Positions 18,505 to 27,806 of a stretch of DNA of 64,000 bases are shown here, piece after piece. The position numbers and the translations under genes are program-made. This DNA comes from an uncultured Chitinophaga sp. (GTDB lineage: Bacteria; Bacteroidota; Bacteroidia; Chitinophagales; Chitinophagaceae): positions 186,001 to 250,000 of the forward strand of contig NZ_CALEJS010000013.1 in assembly GCF_937898475.1 (NCBI RefSeq), in the 5' to 3' direction. The notes below the pieces were generated by a model. The model was given only the letters and a program-made list of their open reading frames with translations. It was not told the origin of the DNA and ran no database searches. The stretch's first letter is position 1; each line of letters begins with the position of its first letter.

Positions 18505-18879
18505 TCATTGTTGGGGAGGTATGGGGTCCAGCTGACCGATCTCCTGGTCAGAGAACACCCTTGAGCGGGTAAGGAACCGGAGACCCAGGGGTATTTCAAG
18601 CGAGAAGCTGCTGCCCCGGCCTGCGGTCACATCCAGGATCAGCTGGGTGTGCTTCCAGTATTCAAACTGGTCACGGTTCATGTAAAAGGGGCAACCGCCT
18701 GCTTCGCCCAGCAGCACATCACTGTTGCCTGTACGAAACTCTCCTGCCTGGAAGCACATAGGCTGGGAGCCATCGCAGCAACCGCCGCTCTGGTGAAACA
18801 TCAGGGGCCCATGCTGCTGTTTAAGGCGTTCTATCAGTTCAAGGGCTTTATCGGTAGCAATAATACGCTTGGTATACAT
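18505..18879 (-). CDS. DUF779 family protein
   Basis: 124 residues. The Cys-containing block FHQSGGCCDGSQPMCFQAGEF and the segment GEAGGCPFYMNRDQFEYWKHTQLILDV are diagnostic of DUF779, small proteins found beside acetaldehyde/ethanol-type aldehyde dehydrogenases. The two clustered Cys and His could bind a metal, but the function is unknown. It lies 99 bp downstream of the aldehyde dehydrogenase on the same strand. Confidence 0.88.
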   Translation of the reverse strand: MYTKRIIATDKALELIERLKQQHGPLMFHQSGGCCDGSQPMCFQAGEFRTGNSDVLLGEAGGCPFYMNRDQFEYWKHTQLILDVTAGRGSSFSLEIPLGLRFLTRSRVFSDQEIGQLDPIPPQQ

Positions 18880-18978
18880 AAAGGTGGTTTTAACAGCACA
18901 AAGGGGGAACAGCCGGCTATAAAGCCACTGTTCCCTTTACAAACACCTTGTGCTTACCATGGTTTCCTTATAAAAGAG

Positions 18979-20508
18979 TTAAAAGAAACCAAGCTTGTTT
19001 TTGTTATAGGATATCAGCATATTCTTTGTCTGACGATAGTGGTTCAGCATCATCTTATGCGTTTCCCTGCCAAACCCTGATTTTTTATATCCGCCAAAGG
19101 GGGCATGCGCCGGGTAAGCATGATAGCAGTTTACCCAAACCCGGCCTGCCTGAATGGCCCTGGGTACCTGGTATAGTTCATGGGCGTCACGGGTCCACAC
19201 CCCGGCTCCCAAGCCGTATAAGGTATCATTGGCCAGGGCAATGGCCTCTTCAGTTGTTTTAAAAGTAGTAACGCAGGTAACCGGTCCGAAGATCTCTTCC
19301 TGGAACACCCGCATTTTGTTGTGCCCCTTGAGCACCGTAGGCTTGATATAGTAGCCATGTTCCAGGCCGCTGTTCTGATGCCAGGCTTCACCACCGGTAA
19401 GTACCTGGGCGCCTTCCTGTTTGGCAATCTCAAAATAGCTCAGGATCTTGTTGTACTGGTCTTCTGATGCCTGTGCGCCCATCATCACGGTGCTGTCAAG
19501 CGGATTCCCCATTTTTATGGCTTTGGTACGCTGTATCACCCGGTCCATAAAGGTTTGGTAGATGTTCTCATGTACCAGTATGCGGCTTGGACAGGTACAA
19601 ACTTCTCCCTGGTTAAGGGCAAACAGCACAGCGCCTTCTACGGCCTTATCGAAGAATTCATCGTCCTGCGCAGTGACGGACTCAAAGAATATATTAGGAC
19701 TTTTGCCGCCCAGCTCCATGGTAACGGGGATCAGGTTTTCAGATGCGTATTGCATAATCAGCCTGCCGGTGGTGGTTTCGCCGGTGAAGGCCACTTTATT
19801 GACCCGGGGCGATTGCGCCAGCGGCTTACCGGCTTCCGGTCCGAAGCCGGTTACAACGTTGATCACGCCCGGCGGTACAATATCCTGGATCAGCTCCATC
19901 AGGCACATAATGCTGGTGGGCGTCTGTTCTGCCGGTTTCACAATGGTACAGCAGCCAGCTGCGAGGGCAGGCGCCATTTTCCAGGTGGCCATCAGCAGCG
20001 GGAAGTTCCAGGGGATGATCTGACCTACTACACCGATCGGCTCATGAAGGTTAATGCTGACAGTAGTATCGTCCAGCTCGCTCACTCCTCCTTCTTCACT
20101 CCGTATCACACCGGCAAAATACCTGAAATGATCAATGACGAGCGGGAGGTCTGCCGCCCTGGTTTCCCGGATGGGTTTTCCGTTATCGATGGTTTCGATC
20201 ACGGCCAGGTATTCCAGGTTATCTTCCACTATCTGGGCAATTTTCAGTAACAGGTTGCTGCGTTCTGTAACGGATGTTTTACTCCAGGTGGCAAACGCCT
20301 TATGCGCTGCATCAATGGCCTTGTCAATATCTTTTGCATTACCGCGCGCAGCCTGGGTGAACGGCATTCCGTCAATGGGCGAGATGTTGTCAAAATATTC
20401 ACCGCTTTCGGGAGCTACCCACCGGCCGCCGATGAAGTGGTCGTATCTTTCCTTGAACTGTGGGCGGGAAGCCACATTGCCTGCAGGGGCCGCAGTTGTG
20501 TTACTCAT
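18979..20508 (-). CDS. NAD-dependent aldehyde dehydrogenase (ExaC/AcoD type)
   Basis: 509 residues from ATG 20508 (MSNTTAAPAG); an in-frame start at 20556 is possible but less likely. Key motifs: VGQIIPWNFPLLMATWKMAPALAAG, the cofactor loop FTGETTTGRLI, MELGGKSPNIF and the catalytic Cys region LNQGEVCTCPSRI, the form seen in acetaldehyde dehydrogenase II. It ends in SGFGRETHKMMLNHYRQTKNMLISY. It oxidises an aliphatic aldehyde with NAD. The AraC gene diverges from it and DUF779 follows it, a recurring trio. Confidence 0.92.
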   Translation of the reverse strand: MSNTTAAPAGNVASRPQFKERYDHFIGGRWVAPESGEYFDNISPIDGMPFTQAARGNAKDIDKAIDAAHKAFATWSKTSVTERSNLLLKIAQIVEDNLEYLAVIETIDNGKPIRETRAADLPLVIDHFRYFAGVIRSEEGGVSELDDTTVSINLHEPIGVVGQIIPWNFPLLMATWKMAPALAAGCCTIVKPAEQTPTSIMCLMELIQDIVPPGVINVVTGFGPEAGKPLAQSPRVNKVAFTGETTTGRLIMQYASENLIPVTMELGGKSPNIFFESVTAQDDEFFDKAVEGAVLFALNQGEVCTCPSRILVHENIYQTFMDRVIQRTKAIKMGNPLDSTVMMGAQASEDQYNKILSYFEIAKQEGAQVLTGGEAWHQNSGLEHGYYIKPTVLKGHNKMRVFQEEIFGPVTCVTTFKTTEEAIALANDTLYGLGAGVWTRDAHELYQVPRAIQAGRVWVNCYHAYPAHAPFGGYKKSGFGRETHKMMLNHYRQTKNMLISYNKNKLGFF

Positions 20509-20667
20509 AACGCAAGAATTTTTGTTTGGTGATGGAATACAGCTAATTTTCACCAAAAAACAGGATTAAACGTCCACAATTGTATTTTTTTATAGCACGA
20601 TTGTACCCTGATTTTTGTAACTTCAGTATAGGGGGTTAAACTTGTACCGGTCAAAAAAAACTGTGCC

Positions 20668-21600
20668 GTGCCTGTAAAGAGTCATCTTCGCAAAGTAGGT
20701 CTGACAGACCCAAACCACCTGCAAACGCTGGTAGAGAACAGGCGTATATTCAACCTGCGCAATTGCGAGCTGAATATCTTTGAAAGTTATCAGCAAGCCT
20801 ACCAGGTGCCCCTCAGCTTCCCTGATTTTGTGATCACCAGCATGATCCGTGGTAAGAAGGTCATGCACCTGTCTGACGAGCCGGGTTTTGACTATCTGCC
20901 CGGTGAAACCGTGATCCTGCCCGCTAATGAGACCATGCGTATTGATTTTCCCGAAGCCACACCCGAAAATCCCACCCAATGCATTGCCCTGACAGTGGAT
21001 GCGGCTTATGTGAACGAAACCCTGCAGTACCTGAATAATTACTACAACAGTAAGGATGAACAGAATGAATGGAAACTGCAATACAATCAATACCACTTCT
21101 CCAATGATGATGAGATCTCCGGCCTGATCAACAAGATCATCCGTGTTTGCAGCAGCCCTGATAAGTCAAAGGGCATTTTTGCGGATCTCTCGCTGAAAGA
21201 GCTGCTCATCCGCCTGATCCAATGTCAGCATCTGCAGCAGGTAGAAATGGAAAAAGGCGACCATTCCAACCAGACGCGCCTGCATTATGTATTAAACTAT
21301 ATCCAGGAACACCTGTCAGAAAGGATCGCCGTAGATGTGCTTTGCCGCAAGGCTTACCTGAGCCGCAACGTATTCTTCAAATGGTTTAAGGAGCAATTCG
21401 GGATCAGTCCGCTGGAGTACATCAATGCGTCCCGAATCCGGCTGGCCAAGGAGCTGCTGGCCGATGCCCGAAATGATATACAATCTGTGAGCGCACAGTG
21501 CGGGTTCAGTGACGTGAATTATTTTATACGCGTTTTCAGGAAACTGGAGGGTATTACGCCAGGGGCATATCAGGGGTGTGTAACGGGGCGGGTGCACTGA
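20668..21600 (+). CDS. AraC family regulator of the aldehyde dehydrogenase
   Basis: 310 residues; starts at a GTG at 20668, the most upstream sensible start. The N-terminal half resembles the AraC_N domain (CELNIFESYQQAYQVPLSFPDFVITSMIRGKKVMH), and the C-terminal 100 residues carry the double helix-turn-helix (RIAVDVLCRKAYLSRNVFFKWFKEQFGISPLEYINASRI and SVSAQCGFSDVNYFIRVFRKLEGITPGAY). Divergent from the aldehyde dehydrogenase gene, so probably its activator. Its end overlaps the convergent DoxX gene by 47 bp. Confidence 0.88.
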   Translation: MPVKSHLRKVGLTDPNHLQTLVENRRIFNLRNCELNIFESYQQAYQVPLSFPDFVITSMIRGKKVMHLSDEPGFDYLPGETVILPANETMRIDFPEATPENPTQCIALTVDAAYVNETLQYLNNYYNSKDEQNEWKLQYNQYHFSNDDEISGLINKIIRVCSSPDKSKGIFADLSLKELLIRLIQCQHLQQVEMEKGDHSNQTRLHYVLNYIQEHLSERIAVDVLCRKAYLSRNVFFKWFKEQFGISPLEYINASRIRLAKELLADARNDIQSVSAQCGFSDVNYFIRVFRKLEGITPGAYQGCVTGRVH

Positions 21601-22051
21601 TCTTCCTCACAGACCAATACCACACCCACCCAATAAACAACACCTGCAAAGGCACCCTGAACCACAAGTACTCCGGCCCGGGGCCATCATAGCTTCCTTG
21701 CTGCATATTAAGTTGTACCACAGCCCCATAAATATTGGCCGGAAGCAGCAGGATAAAGAACACGATCACTGCATAGCCTGTATGCCGCCTCAGCGCAGGC
21801 ACTAGTAGCGCTAGTCCCATCAGCACTTCCATCACACCGGTAATATACACGATCGCTGTTTTGAAGGGAATAAAGGGAGGGACCATCATGGCCATGCCCT
21901 TTGTAAAAAGCACATGCCCGGTGGCTGTAAGGAATAACATCAGGCACATGGCCAGGTTGGCGCTGAATGTCAGGCGCCATTCACCGGTGGTCCACCGGCA
22001 GATCAGCGCACTTATTACAAAACCCGGAATTAAGACTGCTAAAGTTTCCAT
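21554..22051 (-). CDS. DoxX-like membrane protein
   Basis: 165 residues with four hydrophobic helices. LTATGHVLFTKGMAMMVPPF and IVYITGVMEVLMGLALLVPALRRHTGY are the landmarks of the DoxX-like family. Function not established; some relatives work with thiol/quinone redox. Start at ATG 22051; nothing else is obviously in its operon. Confidence 0.8.
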   Translation of the reverse strand: METLAVLIPGFVISALICRWTTGEWRLTFSANLAMCLMLFLTATGHVLFTKGMAMMVPPFIPFKTAIVYITGVMEVLMGLALLVPALRRHTGYAVIVFFILLLPANIYGAVVQLNMQQGSYDGPGPEYLWFRVPLQVLFIGWVWYWSVRKISAPAPLHTPDMPLA

Positions 22052-22107
22052 TGTTAGTTATTTCCAGCAAAATTCAGCAATACCGGGCAGCCCTGAAATG
22101 ATGTATG

Positions 22108-22689
22108 TTAGTTTTTTGACTGCTGTTTCCGTATACGGCTCAGGCTTTCGGGATGGATGCCTAAGTAAGAGGATAAATGCTTTACAGATATCTGTTGGAT
22201 CAGCGCGGGGTGGCGCTGCATCAACTCATTGTACCGTTCTTCCGCGGTGCGCGACAGCAGGTCCATCTCCCGGCGCAGCCTTTTTACGTACTGGTACTCT
22301 GCTATCAGGCGGCCTATCCGCTCGCCATTATGGTATTGAACGTAGAACTCCTGCAGCATCTGCAGCGGGATCGCCACTACTTCCGCATCTTCCAGCAATT
22401 CAATGGCAATGGCGCTTGGCTCCCGGGTAATAAGGGAGTAGTACGCCGTTACAAAATCGCCCTGGAACTGGAAGTCTACCGTAAACTCCTTATCACCTTT
22501 TACAAAGTAGTTACGTGTGGCCCCGGTATTGAGGAAGTAGATAAAGTTCTCCACCTGGCCTTGCCGGATCAGGAAATCACCTTTCTTAACATCTTTAACG
22601 ATAAGCGTGGCTGCAAAAGCCTCCCACTCTGCATCCTCAAGAGGACTGAACCGGGAGAGGGCATGCCGGAGCTGAAGAAGATCGCTCAT
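22108..22689 (-). CDS. Crp/Fnr family regulator
   Basis: 193 residues from ATG 22689 (MSDLLQLRHALSRF); the upstream ATG at 22710 is in frame but adds only seven residues. A cyclic-nucleotide-binding beta-roll occupies about 15-130 (KKGDFLIRQGQVENFIYFLNTG) and the short winged helix is near the C-terminus (LLSRTAEERYNEL... SVKHLSSYLGIHPESLSRIRKQ). Such Bacteroidota regulators often sit next to the genes they control, here the DoxX-like gene. Confidence 0.88.
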   Translation of the reverse strand: MSDLLQLRHALSRFSPLEDAEWEAFAATLIVKDVKKGDFLIRQGQVENFIYFLNTGATRNYFVKGDKEFTVDFQFQGDFVTAYYSLITREPSAIAIELLEDAEVVAIPLQMLQEFYVQYHNGERIGRLIAEYQYVKRLRREMDLLSRTAEERYNELMQRHPALIQQISVKHLSSYLGIHPESLSRIRKQQSKN

Positions 22690-22717
22690 GGCCCAAAAAT
22701 AGCAAAACATTTACATA

Positions 22718-23521
22718 TCAGGGCGTTGCCGGGATCAGGGAGGTATTGGAATAAGAAGAAGGCGTAGTGCCCGTAAAAGACTTAAAATCCCTGATAAAAT
22801 GCGACTGGTCTGCATACCCGCAATCATATGCTATAGCTGTAAATGAAGACTCATTCCTGCTGATCAGCTGCAGGCTTAGCTGGAAGCGGTTAATCTTACT
22901 GAAAAGTTTAGGTGTCATGCCGGTGTACTGCACAAAAAGCTTTTGCAGGTAGCGGGGAGTTACATTATACCGGTTCGCTGTATTCTCAATGGTATCTGCA
23001 AATGAATTACTGCGCATGTCTTTCATGATCTCGCCGATCATGCGCAGCTTCTCTGCTTTCTTTCTTTTCATGGACATACAATGCACCAGGAACCCTTCCA
23101 GCAGTTCGATCCGGCTGCGCAGGGAGGGCGCTTCCAGCAGCCTGGCATGCAGCTCTTTTACAACGGCGCCCATCAGGTCACGGAGGTCCACTACTTTATC
23201 ATTGAACAGGGAGACTTCTTCGTCCAGGAAAAAGGCAGGGGCATGCGGCAGGAACTTAACGCCCAGCATCACCTGTCTGCCTACTGACTTCACCGGTGTG
23301 GGTTGTGTGATCTGGCCCCAGAGCTCCACAGAAGGGGTATCCTGGAATATGCCGTTCACTTCGGTACGCCATACACCTTCGCCGAGGTTGAAGATCATTT
23401 CCATGTTGCCAGCCGGAAATACGGTATCGTTCAGCTCAACACTGGAATCCGATTCAAAAATGAAGTAACATTTTACGTACGGCTTTAATTGTTCTCCTGG
23501 TGTTATTTCCCGGTAAGTCAT
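22718..23521 (-). CDS. AraC family regulator (DUF6597 sensor domain)
   Basis: 267 residues from ATG 23521 (MTYREITPGEQLKPYVKCYF), a better start than the in-frame 23566. The N-terminal DUF6597-like domain (YFIFESDSSVELNDTVFPAGNMEMIFNLGEG) is followed by a C-terminal AraC domain (NRYNVTPRYLQKLFVQYTGMTPKLFSKINRF and YDCGYADQSHFIRDFKSFTGTTPSSY). A typical one-component regulator; inducer and targets unknown. Confidence 0.88.
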   Translation of the reverse strand: MTYREITPGEQLKPYVKCYFIFESDSSVELNDTVFPAGNMEMIFNLGEGVWRTEVNGIFQDTPSVELWGQITQPTPVKSVGRQVMLGVKFLPHAPAFFLDEEVSLFNDKVVDLRDLMGAVVKELHARLLEAPSLRSRIELLEGFLVHCMSMKRKKAEKLRMIGEIMKDMRSNSFADTIENTANRYNVTPRYLQKLFVQYTGMTPKLFSKINRFQLSLQLISRNESSFTAIAYDCGYADQSHFIRDFKSFTGTTPSSYSNTSLIPATP

Positions 23522-23698
23522 AGTCTTTCGGCTAACGCTGATAAAGTTACATAATTTCAGCACCAAAGCAGTAGTCTGTCACATCTTACGGGTGGTGACA
23601 TTCCACGCAATAGTTTCTTCGCAAAGCTAAAGCGGTTTGCCTGCTTAAAATTGAACAAAACGGAACAGTTTTATACCAGCCTGCAATTTTTTGCGGCT

Positions 23699-24475
23699 TT
23701 ACTGGTTATCTTTCTTTCCCTGCCTCGAATGGATGTATTCTGTGGGCGTCATATCAAACTGGCGCAGGAAATTCCGGGTGAAATTGCTCTGTGTACTGAA
23801 TCCGGTCATATTCGCCACTTCATAGATCTTGTACCTGCCATCGGCCAGCAGCTCTGCCGCCCGTTTCAGGCGCACTACATTGATCAGCTCAACGGGGGTA
23901 AGATCTGATACAGCTTTGATCTTCCTGTACAGGGTGATCCGGCTCATGTTCATAAAGCTGGCCAACTTTTCCACGTTGAGGTCTGCATCTTCCATATGCT
24001 GCAGGATGGTGACATTTAATGCTTCCAGGAAACGTTCGTCTTCCCGTGTATGCGCCATGCTCCTGATATGTACCAGTGGTGAGCTGGCAAAGAATGCGCG
24101 CAGGTGGTCCCGGTTGGCCAGCAGGCTGCTGATCTGCGCCTGCAGGTGTTCTTTGGAAAAGGGTTTTTCAATATAGGCGTCTGCTCCCAGCTCCAGTCCT
24201 TCAATCTTTGACTGGATGGTATTCTTGGCGGTAAGCAATATAACGGGGATGTGCGAATGTTCAAAGCTGGATTTGATATGGCGGCACAATTCAAAGCCGT
24301 CCATCTCAGGCATCATTACATCGCTGATGATGAGCTGCACTGGCTCTTTGTCCAGGATCTTCAGGGCATCCTCTCCCCTTTCCGTTACCAGCACCCTGTA
24401 ACGGGGCGACAGGATGCGCTCCAGGAATTCGAGGATATCTTCTTCATCGTCAACTAGTAAGATAGTCGGTAACAT
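23699..24475 (-). CDS. Response regulator with receiver and AraC output
   Basis: 258 residues. Receiver domain 1-125 with DDEED, phosphoacceptor Asp in LIISDVMMPEMDG, LLTAKNT and IEKPFSKEHL; AraC domain in the last 100 residues (SRITLYRKIKAVSDLTPVELINVVRLKRA, VANMTGFSTQSNFTRNFLRQFDMTPTEYI). It begins 17 bp after the end of the propeller sensor kinase. Together they equal the receiver and helix-turn-helix parts normally fused to that kinase in hybrid two-component systems. Confidence 0.92.
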   Translation of the reverse strand: MLPTILLVDDEEDILEFLERILSPRYRVLVTERGEDALKILDKEPVQLIISDVMMPEMDGFELCRHIKSSFEHSHIPVILLTAKNTIQSKIEGLELGADAYIEKPFSKEHLQAQISSLLANRDHLRAFFASSPLVHIRSMAHTREDERFLEALNVTILQHMEDADLNVEKLASFMNMSRITLYRKIKAVSDLTPVELINVVRLKRAAELLADGRYKIYEVANMTGFSTQSNFTRNFLRQFDMTPTEYIHSRQGKKDNQ

Positions 24476-24492
24476 ACTGCAATATGCTTAAT

Positions 24493-27400
24493 CTATTCGG
24501 TTTTTAAAGGGATCTGTAACACAAAGGTATTGATCTGTTCGCGGCTGTTCTTCAGGTATAGTTTTCCCCCATGCAGTTCTGCCAGTGAACGGGCAACGGT
24601 GAGACCGATACCGGTGCCTTTCTGTTTCGCGGTTTCCTTGAGCCGCACAAATGGCTTGAAGATCTTTTCCTGCATGTCTGCAGCAATAATATGGCCGTCG
24701 TTGCTGATCTCTATGGTAAAATAAGCATCGTCCTTACCTGCTGGATGCAGTACAACGGCTACCTGTGCACCGGCGTATTTAATGGCATTGCTCAGCAGGT
24801 TGCCCAATATCCTTTGCAGGGCTTCTTCGTCGGCAACAGCGTTAATGGCATAGGAAGGCAGATCAATGGTATAATCCAGTCCGCGTTTCTTTGCCTGGGG
24901 GGCAAAGTCAAGGAAGACCTGCTGCAGCAGGGCTCTTACATTTACTTTGGACAGGTCCAGGCGGAAGCTTTTCACTTCTATCTGGCGGAAGTTCAGGATA
25001 TGGTTCACCAGCGACATCAGCCGGTTGGTGTTGCGCTCCATCATCTTTACATCGTCCCTGATCTGCGGCAGCTCGTCTGTTTTTTCCAGCAGGTTTTCCA
25101 GCGGCCCGTTGATCAGTGTCAGCGGCGTGCGTATCTCATGAGCTACATGTGTAAAGAAGTCGATCTTCGCTTCAAAACTTTCCTTTTCCTTTTTCTTCTG
25201 TGTTCTGCGATGATAATCGCGGATGATGTAAAAGCCGATGCTAAGCACCAGCAGTGCATAGAACAGGTATGCCAGCGGACTTGCCCAGAAAGGAGGCAAT
25301 ATACGGATGATGAGCTGCCGTTCAGATTCATCGCCCGCCCCGTTCACCACTGCTTTTACCCGGAACACATATTCACCCGGTGAGAGGTTGGTATAATACA
25401 CTTTCCGGTTTGGCTGGATGGTGGTCCAGCTTTCGTCCACGCCGCTCATGATATACCGGTAGCTGGTCATATCGGGCGATATATAGCTTAACGCTGCAAA
25501 GTCCATGCTGATGGAAGAACGGTTGTAGGGCAGCTCTATTTTATCTGCATACAGGATGGATTGTTGTAACAATCCGCTGTCGCGTGCAGCTGATATCTCG
25601 CGGTTGTTGATATACAGGGTGGTAATATATACCGGCGGTGTTGGCGTATAGGCCGGCGATTCGTCGGGTCTGAAAGTGATCATGCCCTTGATGCTGCCAA
25701 AGTAAAGTGTACCGTCGGCATCCTTAAAACCGGAGTTATAATTAAAGTGATCGCTGGGCAGCCCGTTACTTTTTGTATACACTACCATGCGCCGCGTAGC
25801 AGGATTAAAACATACCAGTCCTTTTGATGTGCTGACCCACAACTGATAGCGGTCGTCCTCTACAACCTTGTAAATGTAATTGCTGGGCAGCCCGTTCTGC
25901 GTCATATACCGGATAAATTGTTTCCTCCCGGGGCCCAGCTGTGAAAGGCCGCCGCCTTCTGTGCAGAACCACAGGTTACGGGCATGATCTTCAAAAATAT
26001 TATTGACGTAATCAGTGGGTAAACTGTTCCGGTTGCTCAGGTCGTTCACCAGCTGTCCTTTAATCTTTTTTTCGCGGTTGAAGTAATAAACGCCCTGTCC
26101 GTGAGTACCTGCCCATATTGTTTTATCGCGGTCCTCGTACAAACAGGAAATGATAATACCGGGAGGTATTTCAGGCGCCCGTATAAAACCGTCTGTCTGC
26201 GGCTCATATTCAAACAGCGAATTACCGGTTCCGATGAATATCCGGCCGGATGATGAGCGCAGCAGGCTGGCGATAAAATCACTTTTCAGATCATGCGAAC
26301 CCTTCCCGGCGGCATAGTGTTTACGCAGCTTACCGGTTTTGATGTTCAGCACATCCAGTCCATGCTCATGGGTCCCTATCCATAGATCATTACCATCTGC
26401 TGCCAGGCCATGAATATTGGAATAGGTGATACAGCCGGCTGTACCTGCAGGTTCAAAATGCGTAATGTCTCCCGTGGCGGGGTTCAGTTTGTTCAGCCCT
26501 GCATCTTCCGTGCCTATCCATATATTACCATCCTTATCCTGGCAGATCTCACGTGCGGCATTGCCACTGATGGAATTCTTTGAATAGTCCGGGTAATATT
26601 TCCTGAAGAACTGGTGTTGCCGGGCGTAATAATTCACACCGCCAAAGAATGTACCTGCCCATACATTACCCTCATGGTCCTTACAGAGTGCATACACGGC
26701 ATTATCAGACAATGAATAGGGGTCCAGGAATTTCTTGCGCAGGTTCACCACCTTTCCGTCGCGCAGGTCCATTATAAAGATACCTGATTCGGTACCAAAC
26801 CATATTTCGTTATCGGAGTACTTCAATATACTGCGGATGTAAGCGGTGGTTTTGTCGGGATTATAGGTAAGTATATCTTTATAGGTCTTTGTGTCGATAT
26901 CAAACATTTTGGCGCCCTGGCAGGAGGTGCCTACAATGATGGATTGAGGGCCTACGGGCAATAGCGCTTCCATGAAGCAGCTGCCTACTGCCGGTGAATG
27001 GGAGAACAGGTTGTAACCTTTGAAGGTTTGAGTAGCCCTGTCAAAACATTGCAGGTCGCCAGCGGCAGTACCCACCCACAAATTACCATCCCCTGCTATG
27101 CAGATGGTATTGGCCATAAAATAACGTTGTTTGGGAAAGCGCTTCAGTTCGCCGTTCTGCAGGTTATAATAACATAGGGAGTGGTCGGCAATGAACCACA
27201 GCAGCCCTTGATTGTCAGACTGCAGGCTGTAAACATTGCGCAGGGTGTCAATAACCCTTGTAAAGCGCTCCTGCGTGCGTTCATAGCGGTACAGCCCTTT
27301 CTGGGCGCCTACCCACATGGTGCCGTTATCGTCTGTATAAAGGGAATAGATCAGGTCTTTGGTGAGCGAGCGTTCATAATCATCATCCAGGTTAAATACT

Positions 27401-27609
27401 TTGATCTGGTAGCCGTCAAAGCGGTTCAGGCCCTCTTTGGTGCCAAACCACATAAATCCGTCCCGGTCCTGCAGGATGCTGATGACGGTATTATTGGAGA
27501 GGCCGTCCTCCACCTGGTAGTGCCGGAAATAATAATGCTGCTGTGCATTAGCAGGCAGCACGAGCCCCAAAGCCAGCATGATCACTGTCAAACACCGCAG
27601 AATCCGCAT
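24493..27609 (-). CDS. Two-component sensor kinase with beta-propeller sensor, lacking receiver and HTH
   Basis: 1038 residues. Signal peptide (LALGLVLPANAQ), then two-component-regulator propeller repeats (such as GLSNNTVISILQDRDGFMWFG and NGLPSNYIYKVVEDDRYQLWV) across about 25-680, a Y_Y_Y domain (about 685-760), one transmembrane helix (SPLAYLFYALLVLSIGFYII), HisKA with phospho-His in FFTHVAHEIRTPLTLI and HATPase (VADEEALQRILGNLLSNAIKY, GTGIGLTVARSLAELHGG). It stops there; classic Bacteroidota hybrids continue with a receiver and AraC domain, which here are in the next gene. It diverges from susC and likely senses a glycan in the periplasm. Confidence 0.92.
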   Translation of the reverse strand: MRILRCLTVIMLALGLVLPANAQQHYYFRHYQVEDGLSNNTVISILQDRDGFMWFGTKEGLNRFDGYQIKVFNLDDDYERSLTKDLIYSLYTDDNGTMWVGAQKGLYRYERTQERFTRVIDTLRNVYSLQSDNQGLLWFIADHSLCYYNLQNGELKRFPKQRYFMANTICIAGDGNLWVGTAAGDLQCFDRATQTFKGYNLFSHSPAVGSCFMEALLPVGPQSIIVGTSCQGAKMFDIDTKTYKDILTYNPDKTTAYIRSILKYSDNEIWFGTESGIFIMDLRDGKVVNLRKKFLDPYSLSDNAVYALCKDHEGNVWAGTFFGGVNYYARQHQFFRKYYPDYSKNSISGNAAREICQDKDGNIWIGTEDAGLNKLNPATGDITHFEPAGTAGCITYSNIHGLAADGNDLWIGTHEHGLDVLNIKTGKLRKHYAAGKGSHDLKSDFIASLLRSSSGRIFIGTGNSLFEYEPQTDGFIRAPEIPPGIIISCLYEDRDKTIWAGTHGQGVYYFNREKKIKGQLVNDLSNRNSLPTDYVNNIFEDHARNLWFCTEGGGLSQLGPGRKQFIRYMTQNGLPSNYIYKVVEDDRYQLWVSTSKGLVCFNPATRRMVVYTKSNGLPSDHFNYNSGFKDADGTLYFGSIKGMITFRPDESPAYTPTPPVYITTLYINNREISAARDSGLLQQSILYADKIELPYNRSSISMDFAALSYISPDMTSYRYIMSGVDESWTTIQPNRKVYYTNLSPGEYVFRVKAVVNGAGDESERQLIIRILPPFWASPLAYLFYALLVLSIGFYIIRDYHRRTQKKKEKESFEAKIDFFTHVAHEIRTPLTLINGPLENLLEKTDELPQIRDDVKMMERNTNRLMSLVNHILNFRQIEVKSFRLDLSKVNVRALLQQVFLDFAPQAKKRGLDYTIDLPSYAINAVADEEALQRILGNLLSNAIKYAGAQVAVVLHPAGKDDAYFTIEISNDGHIIAADMQEKIFKPFVRLKETAKQKGTGIGLTVARSLAELHGGKLYLKNSREQINTFVLQIPLKTE

Positions 27610-27758
27610 AAAATCAAGTAGTTAGATATGGCTGACGTTTAACCCTCAAACTTATGAAACATTTTGAACAAATAATGATACGCCCTGAATAATCGATTTA
27701 GCAAACAAAAACTTACTTCGCATAAAGGTTTAAAAGTACCAAATACTTTGCAATAATT

Positions 27759-27774
27759 ACGTAATCGTTTACGT
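27759..27774. promoter_or_regulatory. Inverted repeat upstream of susC, putative operator
   Basis: ACGTAA-TCGT-TTACGT, a perfect 6-bp inverted repeat with a 4-base centre, 32 bp before the susC start and within the 197-bp divergent region. It may bind the AraC-type response regulator or, from its CG-centred shape, a LacI-type protein. Assignment is tentative. Confidence 0.45.
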
Positions 27775-27806
27775 CGTTTTATTAACCAACAATTAATAGC
27801 TCATTT

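Noticed and set aside
19555..20250. 231-residue plus-strand reading frame
   Set aside because: Antisense to aldehyde dehydrogenase whose motifs are complete; no motif of its own.
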